A stretch of DNA of 64,000 bases from Peptoniphilaceae bacterium (GCA_022779285.1 JALFST010000026.1:1-64000), one strand, 5' to 3'. Positions 43,651 to 52,560 are shown, numbered from the stretch's first letter. Numbers and translations are program-made. Notes: generated by a model not told the origin, from the letters alone.

Positions 43651-44556
43651 ATGGAAGAGAATAACATCAAAAAAAGTACTCTGCAATCGACAGAACAACA
43701 GACCATGAAAAAAGATAACCCATCAGAGGTAAGATCGCAAACTATTCCCAATAAGATCATTCGCCGCACCTACTGGAACTGGATGTTTTTCAATTTGTCC
43801 GTTCAAAATTTTGAACGTATGGAAGGCCCCGCATTAATCCGTATGCTGGGGCGTGTACGCGAGGATCTATATCCGAATCAGCCGGAAAAACAAAAGGAAA
43901 TGCTTGCTCGACATGCGAATTTTTTTAATACGGAACCCTATCTTGGATGCCTGGTGCCGGGCATTGTTACCGGGATGGAGTATGAAATGGCAAAGGGAGA
44001 AGGCGGCGACGTGTCTCCGGAGCTCATCAACTCTTTTAAGACAGCCTTGATGGGGCCGTTAGCCGGCATAGGCGATTCTTTGCTTCCCGGCACGTTAATT
44101 CCAATTTTACTCAGCATTGCGCTCGGTTTGTCACAAAATGGATCGATTCTTGGCCCGTTATTTTATGTTGTCGTCTTCTTGGGAATCATGCTTCCTTTGA
44201 CATATTTTCTGTTCTCGAGCGGTGCGAAGGCCGGCGCTAAAGCAGCAGAGGACATTCTGAACAGCGGAATTAAGGATCAGGTTGTTGCTGCGGCTGAAAT
44301 TGTGGGCCTGATGGTCATTGGCGCGGTAACCGCCCAATATACTCATGTCAACATCGGTTGGGTGTTCCAAAATGGAGAGCTGGAAATTAAGATCGGAGAA
44401 ATTCTCAACTCGATCATGCCCGGATTGCCCGTCCTTTTGCTCGTTTTACTGACATACTGGTTAATGATTAAAAAGAACTGGGGCGCTTTGAAGGTGATCG
44501 GTCTGTATGCCGTTCTTTCCGTTGTCGGATATTTTATTGGCATGTTTGTTGTTTGA
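43651..44556 (+). CDS. PTS mannose/fructose/sorbose-family EIID component
   Basis: The second membrane subunit typical of the mannose PTS. After a polar start it shows NFERMEGPALIRML, FFNTEPYLGCLVPGI and MGPLAGIGDSLLPGT, all usual for EIID. The start at 43651 is preceded by AAAGGAG; an upstream frame overlapping EIIC is not supported. 301 residues. Confidence 0.93.
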   Translation: MEENNIKKSTLQSTEQQTMKKDNPSEVRSQTIPNKIIRRTYWNWMFFNLSVQNFERMEGPALIRMLGRVREDLYPNQPEKQKEMLARHANFFNTEPYLGCLVPGIVTGMEYEMAKGEGGDVSPELINSFKTALMGPLAGIGDSLLPGTLIPILLSIALGLSQNGSILGPLFYVVVFLGIMLPLTYFLFSSGAKAGAKAAEDILNSGIKDQVVAAAEIVGLMVIGAVTAQYTHVNIGWVFQNGELEIKIGEILNSIMPGLPVLLLVLLTYWLMIKKNWGALKVIGLYAVLSVVGYFIGMFVV

Positions 44557-44583
44557 TCTTTCCGGAAAGTTAGGGGTGCTCAC

Positions 44584-45297
44584 GTGAAAGAGATTGTTTC
44601 AAAGTTAATCGGCGGTTTAATCATCTCCTGCCAGGCATACGAGGATACTCCTTTATATGGTGCTGAAAATATGGCAATTATGGCACAAAGCGCGGTTATG
44701 GGAGGAGCCGATGGAATTCGTGCTTGCTGGCCGCAGGACATTCGTGCAATCAAGGAGGTTGTCGATGTTCCTGTTATTGGAATCTATAAGGAAATCCGAC
44801 AGGGAGATCCTCTTGATACGGTCATCATTACGCCGACGTTTGAATGTGCAAAACAGGTCATTGATGCCGGCGCAGATATACTCGCATTGGATTGCACCAT
44901 CAGAGAATCCAGATCTTTTGAAAAGCTTGTCGATTTATTGAAGAAAATTCGCAGCGCATATCCGGAGATCCCGATCATGGCAGATTTAGCAACCGTCGAA
45001 GAGGCTGTCAAGGTAGAGGAGACAGGTATGGTGGATATCATTTCATCAACACTATCCGGTTATACAAGAAACTCTTTGTCGAATGCTTCAGATCATCCCG
45101 ACATTGCGATGGTCGAGGAATTGAAAGCGAGGATACAGCTTCCCATAAATGCCGAGGGCCGTATTTGGGAATTGGAGGATTTGGATCAAGTCATACATGC
45201 AAAAGCGGATATGATCACCGTCGGGACAGCCGTTACAAGGCCGCATCTCATTACAGAGCGATTCGTGAGGGAAAATCGAAGGATGAGAAATCTGTAA
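44584..45297 (+). CDS. nanE: N-acylmannosamine-6-phosphate 2-epimerase, NanE-like
   Basis: A TIM-barrel epimerase that converts ManNAc-6-P to GlcNAc-6-P in the NanE prototype. Family patterns seen: GGLIISCQA at the start, GIYKEIRQGDPLD, IMADLATVEEA, and STLSGYT, then NAEGRIW. 237 residues; GTG start with AGGGG upstream. Directly after a mannose-family PTS, it suggests import of ManNAc or a related N-acyl amino sugar as its 6-phosphate. No nanA, nagA or nagB is in this window. Confidence 0.88.
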   Translation: MKEIVSKLIGGLIISCQAYEDTPLYGAENMAIMAQSAVMGGADGIRACWPQDIRAIKEVVDVPVIGIYKEIRQGDPLDTVIITPTFECAKQVIDAGADILALDCTIRESRSFEKLVDLLKKIRSAYPEIPIMADLATVEEAVKVEETGMVDIISSTLSGYTRNSLSNASDHPDIAMVEELKARIQLPINAEGRIWELEDLDQVIHAKADMITVGTAVTRPHLITERFVRENRRMRNL

Positions 45298-45330
45298 ATG
45301 CCAAGGCAAGTAAAAGGCGAGACAAGCGAA

Positions 45331-45363
45331 AAAAAGGAAGAGATGAACTCTCTTCCTTTTTTG
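45331..45363 (+). terminator. Terminator after nanE
   Basis: GGAAGAG and CTCTTCC flank a short loop and are followed by TTTTTT. Some read-through to the next two genes is possible. Confidence 0.8.
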
Positions 45364-45380
45364 GTTAGGAGGAAAAACGC

Positions 45381-45905
45381 ATGAAATTTACCATTCAGCT
45401 ATTAGAGGAAGAATACACGGAGCTGCTTGTGTATGAGATTACGAGACATTCCTCGGTGAGGAGAATTCGTTTTTTCTTACATTTCTCGATTCCACTGCTG
45501 TTTCTTATCGTCGCGTTCAGTCTCCGGCTGAAAAACATAGTGATTTGGGGAATTTTTATCGTTTTTTCAGTGTTTTGGTGGATGGCGTTTTTTCCGCCTC
45601 TTTGGGACAAAATCGTGTCTCTTCAAGTGAAAAAAAGATTTCAGCAACAAGAATTCCAAGCCAAAACGATGGATTACTTTTTTGAGGACAGATACGTGGC
45701 TTTTCAAAATACAAAGCGATCATATGCAGATCTCTTAGGTATTGTTCCGTTGTCTTCCGGTACAGCGATCTATTTCAGATCACAGTCTGATGCCGGGGCT
45801 CCATTAGTCATACTGATACCAGATCGATCCTTCCAAACGAAAGAACAAAAACAGCATTTTATAAATATACTGGAAGAGCGTTGGGCGCAATTCGCGAAAT
45901 CATGA
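45381..45905 (+). CDS. YcxB-like small membrane protein
   Basis: A 174-residue protein with two adjacent membrane helices (about 29-70) and a soluble C-terminal domain of the YcxB type, with the DLLGIVPLSSG...LVILIPDRSF pattern. Function of the family is unknown. AGGAGGAAAAA precedes the ATG. The stop lies 11 bases before the start of the hydrolase gene, so the two are probably cotranscribed. Confidence 0.75.
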   Translation: MKFTIQLLEEEYTELLVYEITRHSSVRRIRFFLHFSIPLLFLIVAFSLRLKNIVIWGIFIVFSVFWWMAFFPPLWDKIVSLQVKKRFQQQEFQAKTMDYFFEDRYVAFQNTKRSYADLLGIVPLSSGTAIYFRSQSDAGAPLVILIPDRSFQTKEQKQHFINILEERWAQFAKS

Positions 45906-45916
45906 GAGAGGTAACT

Positions 45917-47164
45917 ATGCTGGCGTCTTTTTCTGAATATTCTATTCATCCGAAGCATCCCGTAGCTTTGATTGGAAAGAGCTCGGATTATGATTCTGTT
46001 CATGATCCGTTGAAGGTTCATGTTGCGTTGTTTCGAAGTAAAAAACGATATGCGTTCATCAGCTATGATTTGATTGCTGTGGATCAGCCGTTTCTTGACC
46101 GATTCATCCAAAGACTCAACGATTTTCATAAATCCTATACGTGTTATATCGGGGCGATCCATACACATAATGCTCCGGCCGGAACGCTCGACACATCGTC
46201 TCCGGAATCTCCTTTATATGGGTTGGACTATATTTTCGGTCCGCGCAATGACGAATACATCGACTATGTGATCGACCAGACAATAAAAGCCGTGCATGAA
46301 GCGGAGAAGAATTTTCAGAATTATCACGTCGATAAAAAGGCATTTCTCTTACAGGATATCGGAAAAAATCGCAACAATCCGAATCTAAAAGGGGATCCCC
46401 GATGCATCGTATTTCGCTTTGTCTCACAGCGCGAGACGAACATACTATTTCATTTTTCGTGTCATCCTACTGTTCTTAAGAACAATGCCCTGAGTGCGGA
46501 TCTGATCGGGGGCATCTATGAACAGCTCAAAAAGGAATGTCGGCATGTACTCTTTTTCAATGGCGATGCCGGAGATATTTCCACACGGTTTACGAGAAAA
46601 GACACCTCTTTTGCCGAAATCAAACGTCTTGCCGATCGATTTATGGAGCAATACCTGGCAGTGGATTTTGAGCCTGTGAAGGAGACGGAAAATCTGATAG
46701 AGAGCAAAACAGGAATCTGGGAGATCCCGTTGCGAGAACCTCAGGACTTTTCGAAAATTCGGTCTGTGATTCGTGTGCAGAAGCAGGAATCACAGAGCAG
46801 GGCAGGGAACCGTATGAGCAGAGGAGATGCTCGATTGATCGAATCGAAGCTTGAGGGACTCCGATTTGCTTATGAATATGCAAAACACTATCAAAATAGA
46901 AGGCCGCTCAAGCTGCGTATCTCGTCTATTCATTTTTTCGGAGAAAAAATATTGACATTTCCGGGAGAGATTTTTTCAGAGTTGATACGTAAGTATGACA
47001 AATTAAAAGATGTTTATATTTTCGGTTATACGAATGGATATTCTATGTATTTCCCGGATCAGCAGTCCTTTGAGCAGGAGGTGTATGAAGCACGAGCAAG
47101 CTTTTTGAATCCGGGGGCAGGAGAAAGGCTTATGGACGAGGTGATTGATATGTTTTATTCATGA
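45917..47164 (+). CDS. Neutral/alkaline ceramidase-family hydrolase, cytosolic
   Basis: The 415-residue sequence resembles the catalytic domain of neutral ceramidases, zinc amidases that cleave an N-acyl bond. Visible parallels: metal-site HTHNAP near residue 86, FSCHPTVL near 180, and GDAGDIS near 215 with Ser in the position of the catalytic serine. It lacks a signal peptide and the C-terminal Ig-like domain of secreted ceramidases, so it acts inside the cell, probably not on ceramide. Beside a PTS and NanE, de-acylation of an amino-sugar derivative is a plausible role. Start at 45917 after AGAGAGG. Confidence 0.65.
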   Translation: MLASFSEYSIHPKHPVALIGKSSDYDSVHDPLKVHVALFRSKKRYAFISYDLIAVDQPFLDRFIQRLNDFHKSYTCYIGAIHTHNAPAGTLDTSSPESPLYGLDYIFGPRNDEYIDYVIDQTIKAVHEAEKNFQNYHVDKKAFLLQDIGKNRNNPNLKGDPRCIVFRFVSQRETNILFHFSCHPTVLKNNALSADLIGGIYEQLKKECRHVLFFNGDAGDISTRFTRKDTSFAEIKRLADRFMEQYLAVDFEPVKETENLIESKTGIWEIPLREPQDFSKIRSVIRVQKQESQSRAGNRMSRGDARLIESKLEGLRFAYEYAKHYQNRRPLKLRISSIHFFGEKILTFPGEIFSELIRKYDKLKDVYIFGYTNGYSMYFPDQQSFEQEVYEARASFLNPGAGERLMDEVIDMFYS

Positions 47165-47172
47165 TCTGTAAC

Positions 47173-47204
47173 GAGGGGTCGGTTTTGAGCCGACTCCTTT
47201 TTTT
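47173..47204 (+). terminator. Terminator after the ceramidase-like gene
   Basis: GAGGGGTCGG and CCGACTCC (one G-U pair) around TTTTGAG, followed by TTTTTTT. Confidence 0.85.
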
Positions 47205-47222
47205 GCTTTTCATGGGTATGAA

Positions 47223-47251
47223 TTGAGACGAAATGGACACTGCGATAAAAT
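47223..47251 (+). promoter_or_regulatory. Promoter of mgtE
   Basis: TTGAGA, 17 bases, TAAAAT. The leader is only about 25 bases, so no magnesium riboswitch fits. Confidence 0.6.
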
Positions 47252-47281
47252 AAAAAGACAAAAGAAAGGAAGGGCGAAGAG

Positions 47282-48607
47282 ATGCAATTACAGGAACTTA
47301 TCGCAAATTCGAACGCGAAAGCCATAGAGATTCTTTTTGAACAATACGAACCGGTGGATATTGCGGCGGAAGTCGCGGAATTGCCTGAAGAAGAAATTTG
47401 CTCCTTCCTGAACCTTCTTTCCAACTCCAATCTTGCCCTGGTTATTGAAAGCGCAGAGCCGAAGGATCGTGCACATTTAGTGGATCACATGGATAATTAT
47501 CGGCTTCTTTTTATTTTTCATTGGATGGAAAAGGACGATATCGTTGATGTTTTGGGGGATATGCCGATCGGGCGTCAAAAAAGAATCATCAATCTGATGA
47601 AAACCGAAGATCGCCGTATTATTACGGATCTATTGAAATATCCTGAAGAGTCTGCCGGCGGAATTATGACCACCCAGTACCTTGCGCTTCGCAGCACCAT
47701 GACTGTTCGCGAGGGCTTTGATACGATCCGCCGCATCGGCCCGCGTACGGAACAGATCGAAACCATCTATATTGTGGATGATCAGCGCAAGCTCATGGGC
47801 TATGTGGATTTACGCGATCTGCTTTCGGCTTCCGCCGATGATCTCATTGCACAGTATGTAGAAACCAATGTGATCTCTGTTCCTCCGGAGGCGGATCAGG
47901 AAGAGGCGGCTCAGCTCGTCTCCAAATATGACCTGAAGGCCATTCCTGTCGTCAGCAACGGGCGTATTCTCGGTATCATTACGGTTGATGACATCATCGA
48001 CGTTATCGAGAAGGAGCATGATGAGGATATGCTCCAAATGGCCGGCGCCAGTATGGAGGAGGATCTGGATACCCCTCTTTTCACTTCGATCCGTCTGCGC
48101 CTTCCGTGGCTGATTATCAATCTCCTGACCGCATTCTTTGCATCCTCCGTGGTCAATCTTTTTCAAGGGACAATTGCACAGGTTGTGGCGCTTTCCGCCA
48201 TTATGACCATTATCAGCGGCATGGGCGGCAACGCGGGTACTCAAACGATGTCTATTATTATTCGTTATCTTTCCAAGGATGCCATGGATCGTAACGAAGC
48301 ACGCGGACAGATGGTGAAGGAGATTTTGAGCGGAGTCATCAATGGCTTGATTATCGGCCTGATTACCGCAATTGTTGTGGTTGTAGTGTATAAAAATATC
48401 TTCCTGAGCGGAATTGTGATTCTTGCTATGATCGGGAATATGGTCATCGGAGGAGTCTTCGGACTTGCGATTCCCGTTTTACTCAAAAAATTCGGCTTTG
48501 ATCCCGCCATTTCCAGTTCGATTTTTTTGACGACGGCAACGGATACTCTGGGCTTCTTCCTGCTTTTAGGGCTTGCAAATATGTTTATGCCATGGCTTTT
48601 GGGGTGA
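47282..48607 (+). CDS. mgtE: Magnesium transporter MgtE
   Basis: A Mg2+ channel/transporter of the membrane. It shows the MgtE N domain (about 1-125, with EESAGGIMTTQYLALR at the domain junction), a CBS pair (to about 255) that gates by Mg2+ binding, and five membrane helices in the C-terminal 180 residues, including GMGGNAGTQTMSIIIR. 441 residues is normal. AAGGAAGGG precedes the ATG. Confidence 0.95.
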   Translation: MQLQELIANSNAKAIEILFEQYEPVDIAAEVAELPEEEICSFLNLLSNSNLALVIESAEPKDRAHLVDHMDNYRLLFIFHWMEKDDIVDVLGDMPIGRQKRIINLMKTEDRRIITDLLKYPEESAGGIMTTQYLALRSTMTVREGFDTIRRIGPRTEQIETIYIVDDQRKLMGYVDLRDLLSASADDLIAQYVETNVISVPPEADQEEAAQLVSKYDLKAIPVVSNGRILGIITVDDIIDVIEKEHDEDMLQMAGASMEEDLDTPLFTSIRLRLPWLIINLLTAFFASSVVNLFQGTIAQVVALSAIMTIISGMGGNAGTQTMSIIIRYLSKDAMDRNEARGQMVKEILSGVINGLIIGLITAIVVVVVYKNIFLSGIVILAMIGNMVIGGVFGLAIPVLLKKFGFDPAISSSIFLTTATDTLGFFLLLGLANMFMPWLLG

Positions 48608-48772
48608 GGAAACTCTTCCATTCACAAAAAGCGTTGTCGGGATCCATTTCCGGATACCGGAATCGCGGAAAAGCTCGACAATTGTTTCAGAGGGGTGATT
48701 GCACGATGCCGCGGGCATCAGGAGGCTCACACGATTCTTCAAGGAAGCTTGTTGTGTTTTTCATGCCTGCTC

Positions 48773-48812
48773 ATAAAAACGAAGGCTCCCCAACCGAAGG
48801 CCGGGGAGCCTG
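48773..48812 (-). terminator. Terminator of the GntR/ABC operon
   Basis: AGGCTCCCC and GGGGAGCCT pair around about 11 bases. On the minus strand the stem is followed by TCGTTTTTA. The bases 48608-48772 between mgtE and this site hold two small palindromes (TTCCGG-ATA-CCGGAA and GATGCC-GCG-GGCATC) but no gene I can support. Confidence 0.75.
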
Positions 48813-48830
48813 CTTGATCGGATTATGCCG

Positions 48831-49466
48831 TCAAAACTCTTTTCCGGCATAGATTGCCACTGCGATTGCATAGGAGATCGCATTGATTACAAGAGTGATG
48901 GCGATGACAGCCAAACTCACTATGCTTACATTCATGTTCTGCAGCGTATTCATGAGCTGCAGGATGAATTCCTTCTTGCCGCCAAGATAGGTAAAAAGAG
49001 CAAAGATCATAAAATAAAGAACGACAAAAACCAGTCTGCCTTGTTCCGCTCCGAATTTGTACATTAAAGGAATCTGAATCGCGGAAATCAATGTAGTAAG
49101 CAGTGACATTGCCGCTACTATCAAATGCCAGGGAATCGCCTGCAAGCTGCCATCGCCTGAAAAGATTTTCAAGAGCATCGTGAAAAGAATTCCAATGAGC
49201 GCTATCAACCAGACAAATGCATAACGACTCAATACAATGGTGTTGCGCCTGACCGGACCGGGAATGATATAGGAGTCTACCTTGGATTGCACATCAGAGC
49301 CGAATAGTATGCCCAGCAGAATTACCGGTATCAGTACGAAGATGAAGGGAAGCATGAGTACGGCCCTTTGCTGGATCCCGATGAAGCATACCACAGCTAA
49401 AATTACCAGACTGAGCAGGCTTGTTTTCTTTAGTGCAACAAGATCCTTATAAATCAATGCATTCAT
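48831..49466 (-). CDS. ABC-2 type transporter permease
   Basis: A 211-residue membrane protein with six predicted helices and an N-terminus (MNALIYKDL) typical of ABC-2 permeases. It partners the ATPase encoded just upstream, whose stop overlaps this start as ATGA. Such pairs behind a YtrA-type GntR regulator often export drugs, antimicrobial peptides or wall components. Substrate unknown. Confidence 0.85.
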   Translation of the reverse strand: MNALIYKDLVALKKTSLLSLVILAVVCFIGIQQRAVLMLPFIFVLIPVILLGILFGSDVQSKVDSYIIPGPVRRNTIVLSRYAFVWLIALIGILFTMLLKIFSGDGSLQAIPWHLIVAAMSLLTTLISAIQIPLMYKFGAEQGRLVFVVLYFMIFALFTYLGGKKEFILQLMNTLQNMNVSIVSLAVIAITLVINAISYAIAVAIYAGKEF

Positions 49467-50314
49467 TTTCTTTCCCCCTTAATCATGAACACCATGATGT
49501 CTTCCACACTCACTTTTTCCAGCTCAATGCTGTTCGGTACCATGCTTTTTTTCAGCATGGCTTCGACTCCGAACTGATGTGTCCTCGTGCCGACGATGGC
49601 CCCCGGATCCATTTCCTGCAATTGTTCTTGAGTTAATGAGGCGATCCCGTATTGATTTACCAAATCGTCCTTTGTTTCCATAAACAGAAGCTTGCCTTGA
49701 TGGATAAAGGCGATATAATCTGCTATTTTTTCCAAATCGGACAGGATATGCGAGGAAACCAAAACGGTGTGAGTTTCTTCCTGTATATAGTCCAACAGTA
49801 AATCCAGGACATCATCACGGATTACGGGATCGAGTCCGCTTGTCGCTTCATCGAGGAGGAGTAGCTTTGCACCATGGGAAAGCGCCAAGGCCATACCCAG
49901 CTGCATTTTCATCCCTCGTGAAAAGTGTTTGATCGCTTTATTGTCCGGCAATTGAAAGCGGGTGTTCAATTCGGAAAAAGTCTTATCCTGCCAGGCATCT
50001 CCGTAAAATTTCCGGTGGAAGTTCAGTATATTCTTTAAGTTCATATCTCCCGGCAAATATAGATCATCAAAGACATAAGCAAGATCCTTTTTTTGCTCCG
50101 GCGTAAAATTTTGAGTCGGCAAATCGAATATTTTGATTTCGCCCTCGTCTGGCTTCATTAGATTGAGCAGTAATTTGATGGTGGTGCTTTTACCGGCGCC
50201 GTTTTCTCCGATATAACCTACAATACAGCCTTGGGGAATGACCAGATCGATCGGACCCAGCTCAAAATTCCCCAATTTCTTTTTTAAGCCCTTCAGTTCC
50301 ACCGCATTTTGCAT
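49463..50314 (-). CDS. ABC transporter ATP-binding protein
   Basis: A cytosolic ATPase with Walker A GENGAGKST near residue 38, a signature-region match in KHFSRGMKMQLGMALAL (SRG in place of SGG), Walker B LLLLDEATSGLD and switch His in VSSHI. The ATG at 50314 is six bases from GGAGG; the one at 50320 touches it. The gene overlaps the end of the GntR gene by about 50 bases, so the three genes are coupled. Confidence 0.9.
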   Translation of the reverse strand: MQNAVELKGLKKKLGNFELGPIDLVIPQGCIVGYIGENGAGKSTTIKLLLNLMKPDEGEIKIFDLPTQNFTPEQKKDLAYVFDDLYLPGDMNLKNILNFHRKFYGDAWQDKTFSELNTRFQLPDNKAIKHFSRGMKMQLGMALALSHGAKLLLLDEATSGLDPVIRDDVLDLLLDYIQEETHTVLVSSHILSDLEKIADYIAFIHQGKLLFMETKDDLVNQYGIASLTQEQLQEMDPGAIVGTRTHQFGVEAMLKKSMVPNSIELEKVSVEDIMVFMIKGERK

Positions 50315-50684
50315 ATTCATCCTCCAATGCTTGAATCATTTCCATAAGCTCATCATGCGAAAGGCCGGCAAGTCCGGCATAATGCAACATTTCTCTGATC
50401 CCTTCTTCAGTTTTTCTAAGAAGCTTTTCCCTTACCAAATCACTGTTCTGAGGAGCAACGAAGCTGCCCTTACCTTGTACGGAATGAATAAAACCATCGG
50501 CTTCCAATTCGTCATAAGCTCGTTTTGTTGTGATCACGCTGATTCTGAGCTCTTTGGCTAAGAAGCGAATGGAAGGAAGCTGTTCATCTGCTTCCAGCTC
50601 GCCGTTGATAATGGCATCCCGTATTTGATTTTTTATTTGCAAATAGATCGGATCATTACTCGAGTTTTTGATCTGTATATTCAC
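50262..50684 (-). CDS. GntR-family regulator, YtrA subfamily
   Basis: A 140-residue protein: an N-terminal winged helix of the GntR type (DPIYLQIKNQIRDAIINGEL, LPSIRFLAKELRIS, GFIHSVQGKGSFV) and a short helical C-terminal part as in YtrA. YtrA-type repressors control adjacent ABC exporters. It probably binds the palindrome in its own promoter at 50704-50730. Confidence 0.92.
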   Translation of the reverse strand: MNIQIKNSSNDPIYLQIKNQIRDAIINGELEADEQLPSIRFLAKELRISVITTKRAYDELEADGFIHSVQGKGSFVAPQNSDLVREKLLRKTEEGIREMLHYAGLAGLSHDELMEMIQALEDEYAKCGGTEGLKKEIGEF

Positions 50685-50703
50685 AATTCACCTCCACACG
50701 ATC

Positions 50704-50742
50704 AACTGTTTATAGTGTATATGAACAGTTAAAAACTGTCAA
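50704..50742 (-). promoter_or_regulatory. Promoter and operator of the GntR/ABC operon
   Basis: On the minus strand TTGACA, 17 bases, TACACT (50742-50714). AACTGTT and AACAGTT (50704-50710 and 50724-50730) form a palindrome over the -10 box, a good site for autorepression by the GntR protein. Confidence 0.72.
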
Positions 50743-51250
50743 GCGATATTCCTCGAGAAATTCATCGAATATTTTGAATTTCATTGGAATCAAGATCGGA
50801 ATAATGGAGCTCTATCGGCAAGAGTTTCCTGCAGTCTCAGCGGCACCCGAAGCGCAGGGATATTTTTGTACTGTAGTAAGATATACGTGACACTGTTCAA
50901 CAAAATAAAAGAGGCGCTCTGATATAAGACAAACTCGTTGCATCGAAAGGAGTCACTTTTGAGTACAATGATCATCGAAGCAATTCGATATCGTCAAAAA
51001 TCTGCGAATATCCGTATGGAGCGAAGGCAAACTTGTGAAAGCAGCGACGGCAAAGGCGATTCCATAACAGGGATACAGAAAGACAGCACGAGCTTTTTGC
51101 CGGCTTGGAGGATGGTTGGCGGTACGGCGGAGACTTCAAGAAGTCATAGGGTGATGAAGTTGGAGTTGACAGGCTTGATAAATGCATATGCATTTTCACT
51201 GTGACCATATCGCATGGTTCTATAAATTCGCATAAAAATGTCTGTAAAGA
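50743..51250. other. Gene-poor stretch between the GntR and ilvE promoters
   Basis: No recognisable protein. It holds dispersed-repeat copy B (50867-50924). One plus-strand frame (TTG at 50959 to 51204, 81 codons) has AAAGGAG six bases upstream, but no known family pattern and a low-complexity look. It may be a decayed gene. Confidence 0.4.
50867..50924 (-). repeat. Dispersed repeat, copy B (with 25163-25213)
   Basis: Read on the minus strand it contains the identical 18-base block and a 27-base block 22/27 identical to copy A, separated by 13 bases instead of 6. Confidence 0.55.
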
Positions 51251-51251
51251 G

Positions 51252-51279
51252 TTGAATTTCTAAGGTAAAATGGTATAAT
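51252..51279 (+). promoter_or_regulatory. Promoter of the ilvE leader
   Basis: TTGAAT, 16 bases, TATAAT. Transcription would begin near 51286, about 140 bases before ilvE. Confidence 0.7.
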
Positions 51280-51290
51280 TACAAAAATCG

Positions 51291-51377
51291 ATGAGAAATC
51301 TTCCAATAAGAGCTGCTTCTATGGAGAAAATGACTTCGGAAAAGGAAGCGATCGGGTCGACATTCGCAATGCCCTGA
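51291..51377 (+). CDS. Possible ilvE leader peptide
   Basis: A 28-codon frame beginning MRNLPIRAASME within a few bases of the predicted transcription start, so it would be nearly leaderless. Its stop codon lies in the 3' arm of the attenuator hairpin. It contains Leu and Ile codons but no run of them. Translation control of the terminator is possible but unproven. Confidence 0.25.
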   Translation: MRNLPIRAASMEKMTSEKEAIGSTFAMP

Positions 51378-51386
51378 TCGCTTTTT
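51345..51386 (+). terminator. Attenuator-like terminator in the ilvE leader
   Basis: AAGCGATC-GGG and CCC-T-GATCGCTT around 15 bases, then TTTTT. It lies between the promoter and ilvE, so it must be overcome for ilvE expression. No T-box consensus is present. Confidence 0.7.
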
Positions 51387-51424
51387 GCATAGAGGCGGAA
51401 ATGTGTCGGAACGAGGAGGAAAGT

Positions 51425-52456
51425 ATGAAGCAGAAGAGTTTGGATTGGAAAAATATCGGCTTTGCCTATCGGGAAACAGAAAAGCGCTACCTGGCTGAAT
51501 ATAAGGATGGAAAATGGCAGGAAGGCATTTTGACGGAAAATGCCACGATTTGTCTCAACGAGTGTGCAGGCATATTCCAATATTGTCAGCAGGTATTGGA
51601 GGGACTGAAGGCATATACGACAAAAAGCGGGGATCTGGTGCTTTTTCGCCCGGACTTGAATGCGGAGCGCATGATTCGTTCTGCAGAGTATTTAGTGATG
51701 CCTCCGTATCCCAAGGAATTATTTTTGCAGGCGGTGGAGGCCGTTGTGCGCGCCAATGCTTCCTATGTACCGCCTTATGGCAGCGGAGCCACTCTTTATT
51801 TAAGACCATATATGTTTGCTACTTCGCCGGTCATCGGCGTAAAGCCGGCGGAGGAGTATCAATTCCGTATCTTTTCAACGCCTGTGGGACCATATTTTTC
51901 GAGAGGGGTAAAGCCTCTTTCGCTTTGGGTGAGCGACTATGATCGTGCGGCTCCCCGCGGAACAGGAAGCATGAAGGCGGGGCTCAATTATGCAATGAGT
52001 ATGCATGCTTACATGCAGGCACATGAAAAAGGATTTGATGAAAATCTTTATCTGGATCCGGCCACGCGTACCTACGTGGAGGAAACCGGCGGAGCGAATT
52101 TCTTTTTTGTGACCGCGGACGGGGAAATCGTGACACCCGAGTCGGATTCGATTCTTCCTTCCATCACGAGACGCTCCATGATGTACGTAGCGGAGCATTA
52201 TCTGGGTCTTAAGGTTACGGAACGCCCGGTACGATTCGATGAGCTGCAGAGCTTTGCAGAATGCGGACTTTGCGGAACCGCAGCCGTCATCAGCCCGGTC
52301 GGGAAGATCACAAATCGCGATGAGGTGATTGAATTTCCGAGCGGAATGCAGGAAATGGGACAGATTTCCAAAAAGCTTTATGATCTATTGACAGGCATTC
52401 AGCTCGGTGAAATTGAGGCGCCTGAGGGATGGATTTACAAGGTGCCGTCGAATTGA
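51425..52456 (+). CDS. ilvE: Branched-chain amino acid aminotransferase
   Basis: A PLP class IV aminotransferase that converts branched-chain 2-oxo acids to Leu, Ile and Val (or the reverse). Patterns seen: the long BCAT form with QQVLEGLKAY, RPDLNAERM, the PLP-lysine region GSMKAGLNYA near 186, and EETGGANFFFV. 343 residues. The start at 51425 follows GAGGAGG. Preceded by its own promoter and attenuator. Confidence 0.93.
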   Translation: MKQKSLDWKNIGFAYRETEKRYLAEYKDGKWQEGILTENATICLNECAGIFQYCQQVLEGLKAYTTKSGDLVLFRPDLNAERMIRSAEYLVMPPYPKELFLQAVEAVVRANASYVPPYGSGATLYLRPYMFATSPVIGVKPAEEYQFRIFSTPVGPYFSRGVKPLSLWVSDYDRAAPRGTGSMKAGLNYAMSMHAYMQAHEKGFDENLYLDPATRTYVEETGGANFFFVTADGEIVTPESDSILPSITRRSMMYVAEHYLGLKVTERPVRFDELQSFAECGLCGTAAVISPVGKITNRDEVIEFPSGMQEMGQISKKLYDLLTGIQLGEIEAPEGWIYKVPSN

Positions 52457-52542
52457 GCGATGTTTACTGACGGAGGCAATGGAGATGCTTGCCGGTTTGA
52501 TGAGGAAGAATGATTGAATTACCCTTTCTCACAAAAAAGATG

Positions 52543-52548
52543 TATAAT
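52543..52548 (+). promoter_or_regulatory. Candidate -10 box of the thiamine salvage operon
   Basis: TATAAT just upstream of the second TPP riboswitch. The -35 box is poor. Confidence 0.5.
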
Positions 52549-52560
52549 GATATCGAAAAA

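Noticed and set aside
47252..47281. Magnesium riboswitch (M-box) upstream of mgtE
   Set aside because: Only about 25-30 bases lie between the predicted promoter and the start codon, too few for an M-box.
51286..51424. T-box riboswitch upstream of ilvE
   Set aside because: The conserved T-box sequence (AGGGTGGNACCGCG-like) is absent and the leader is too short for a full T-box.
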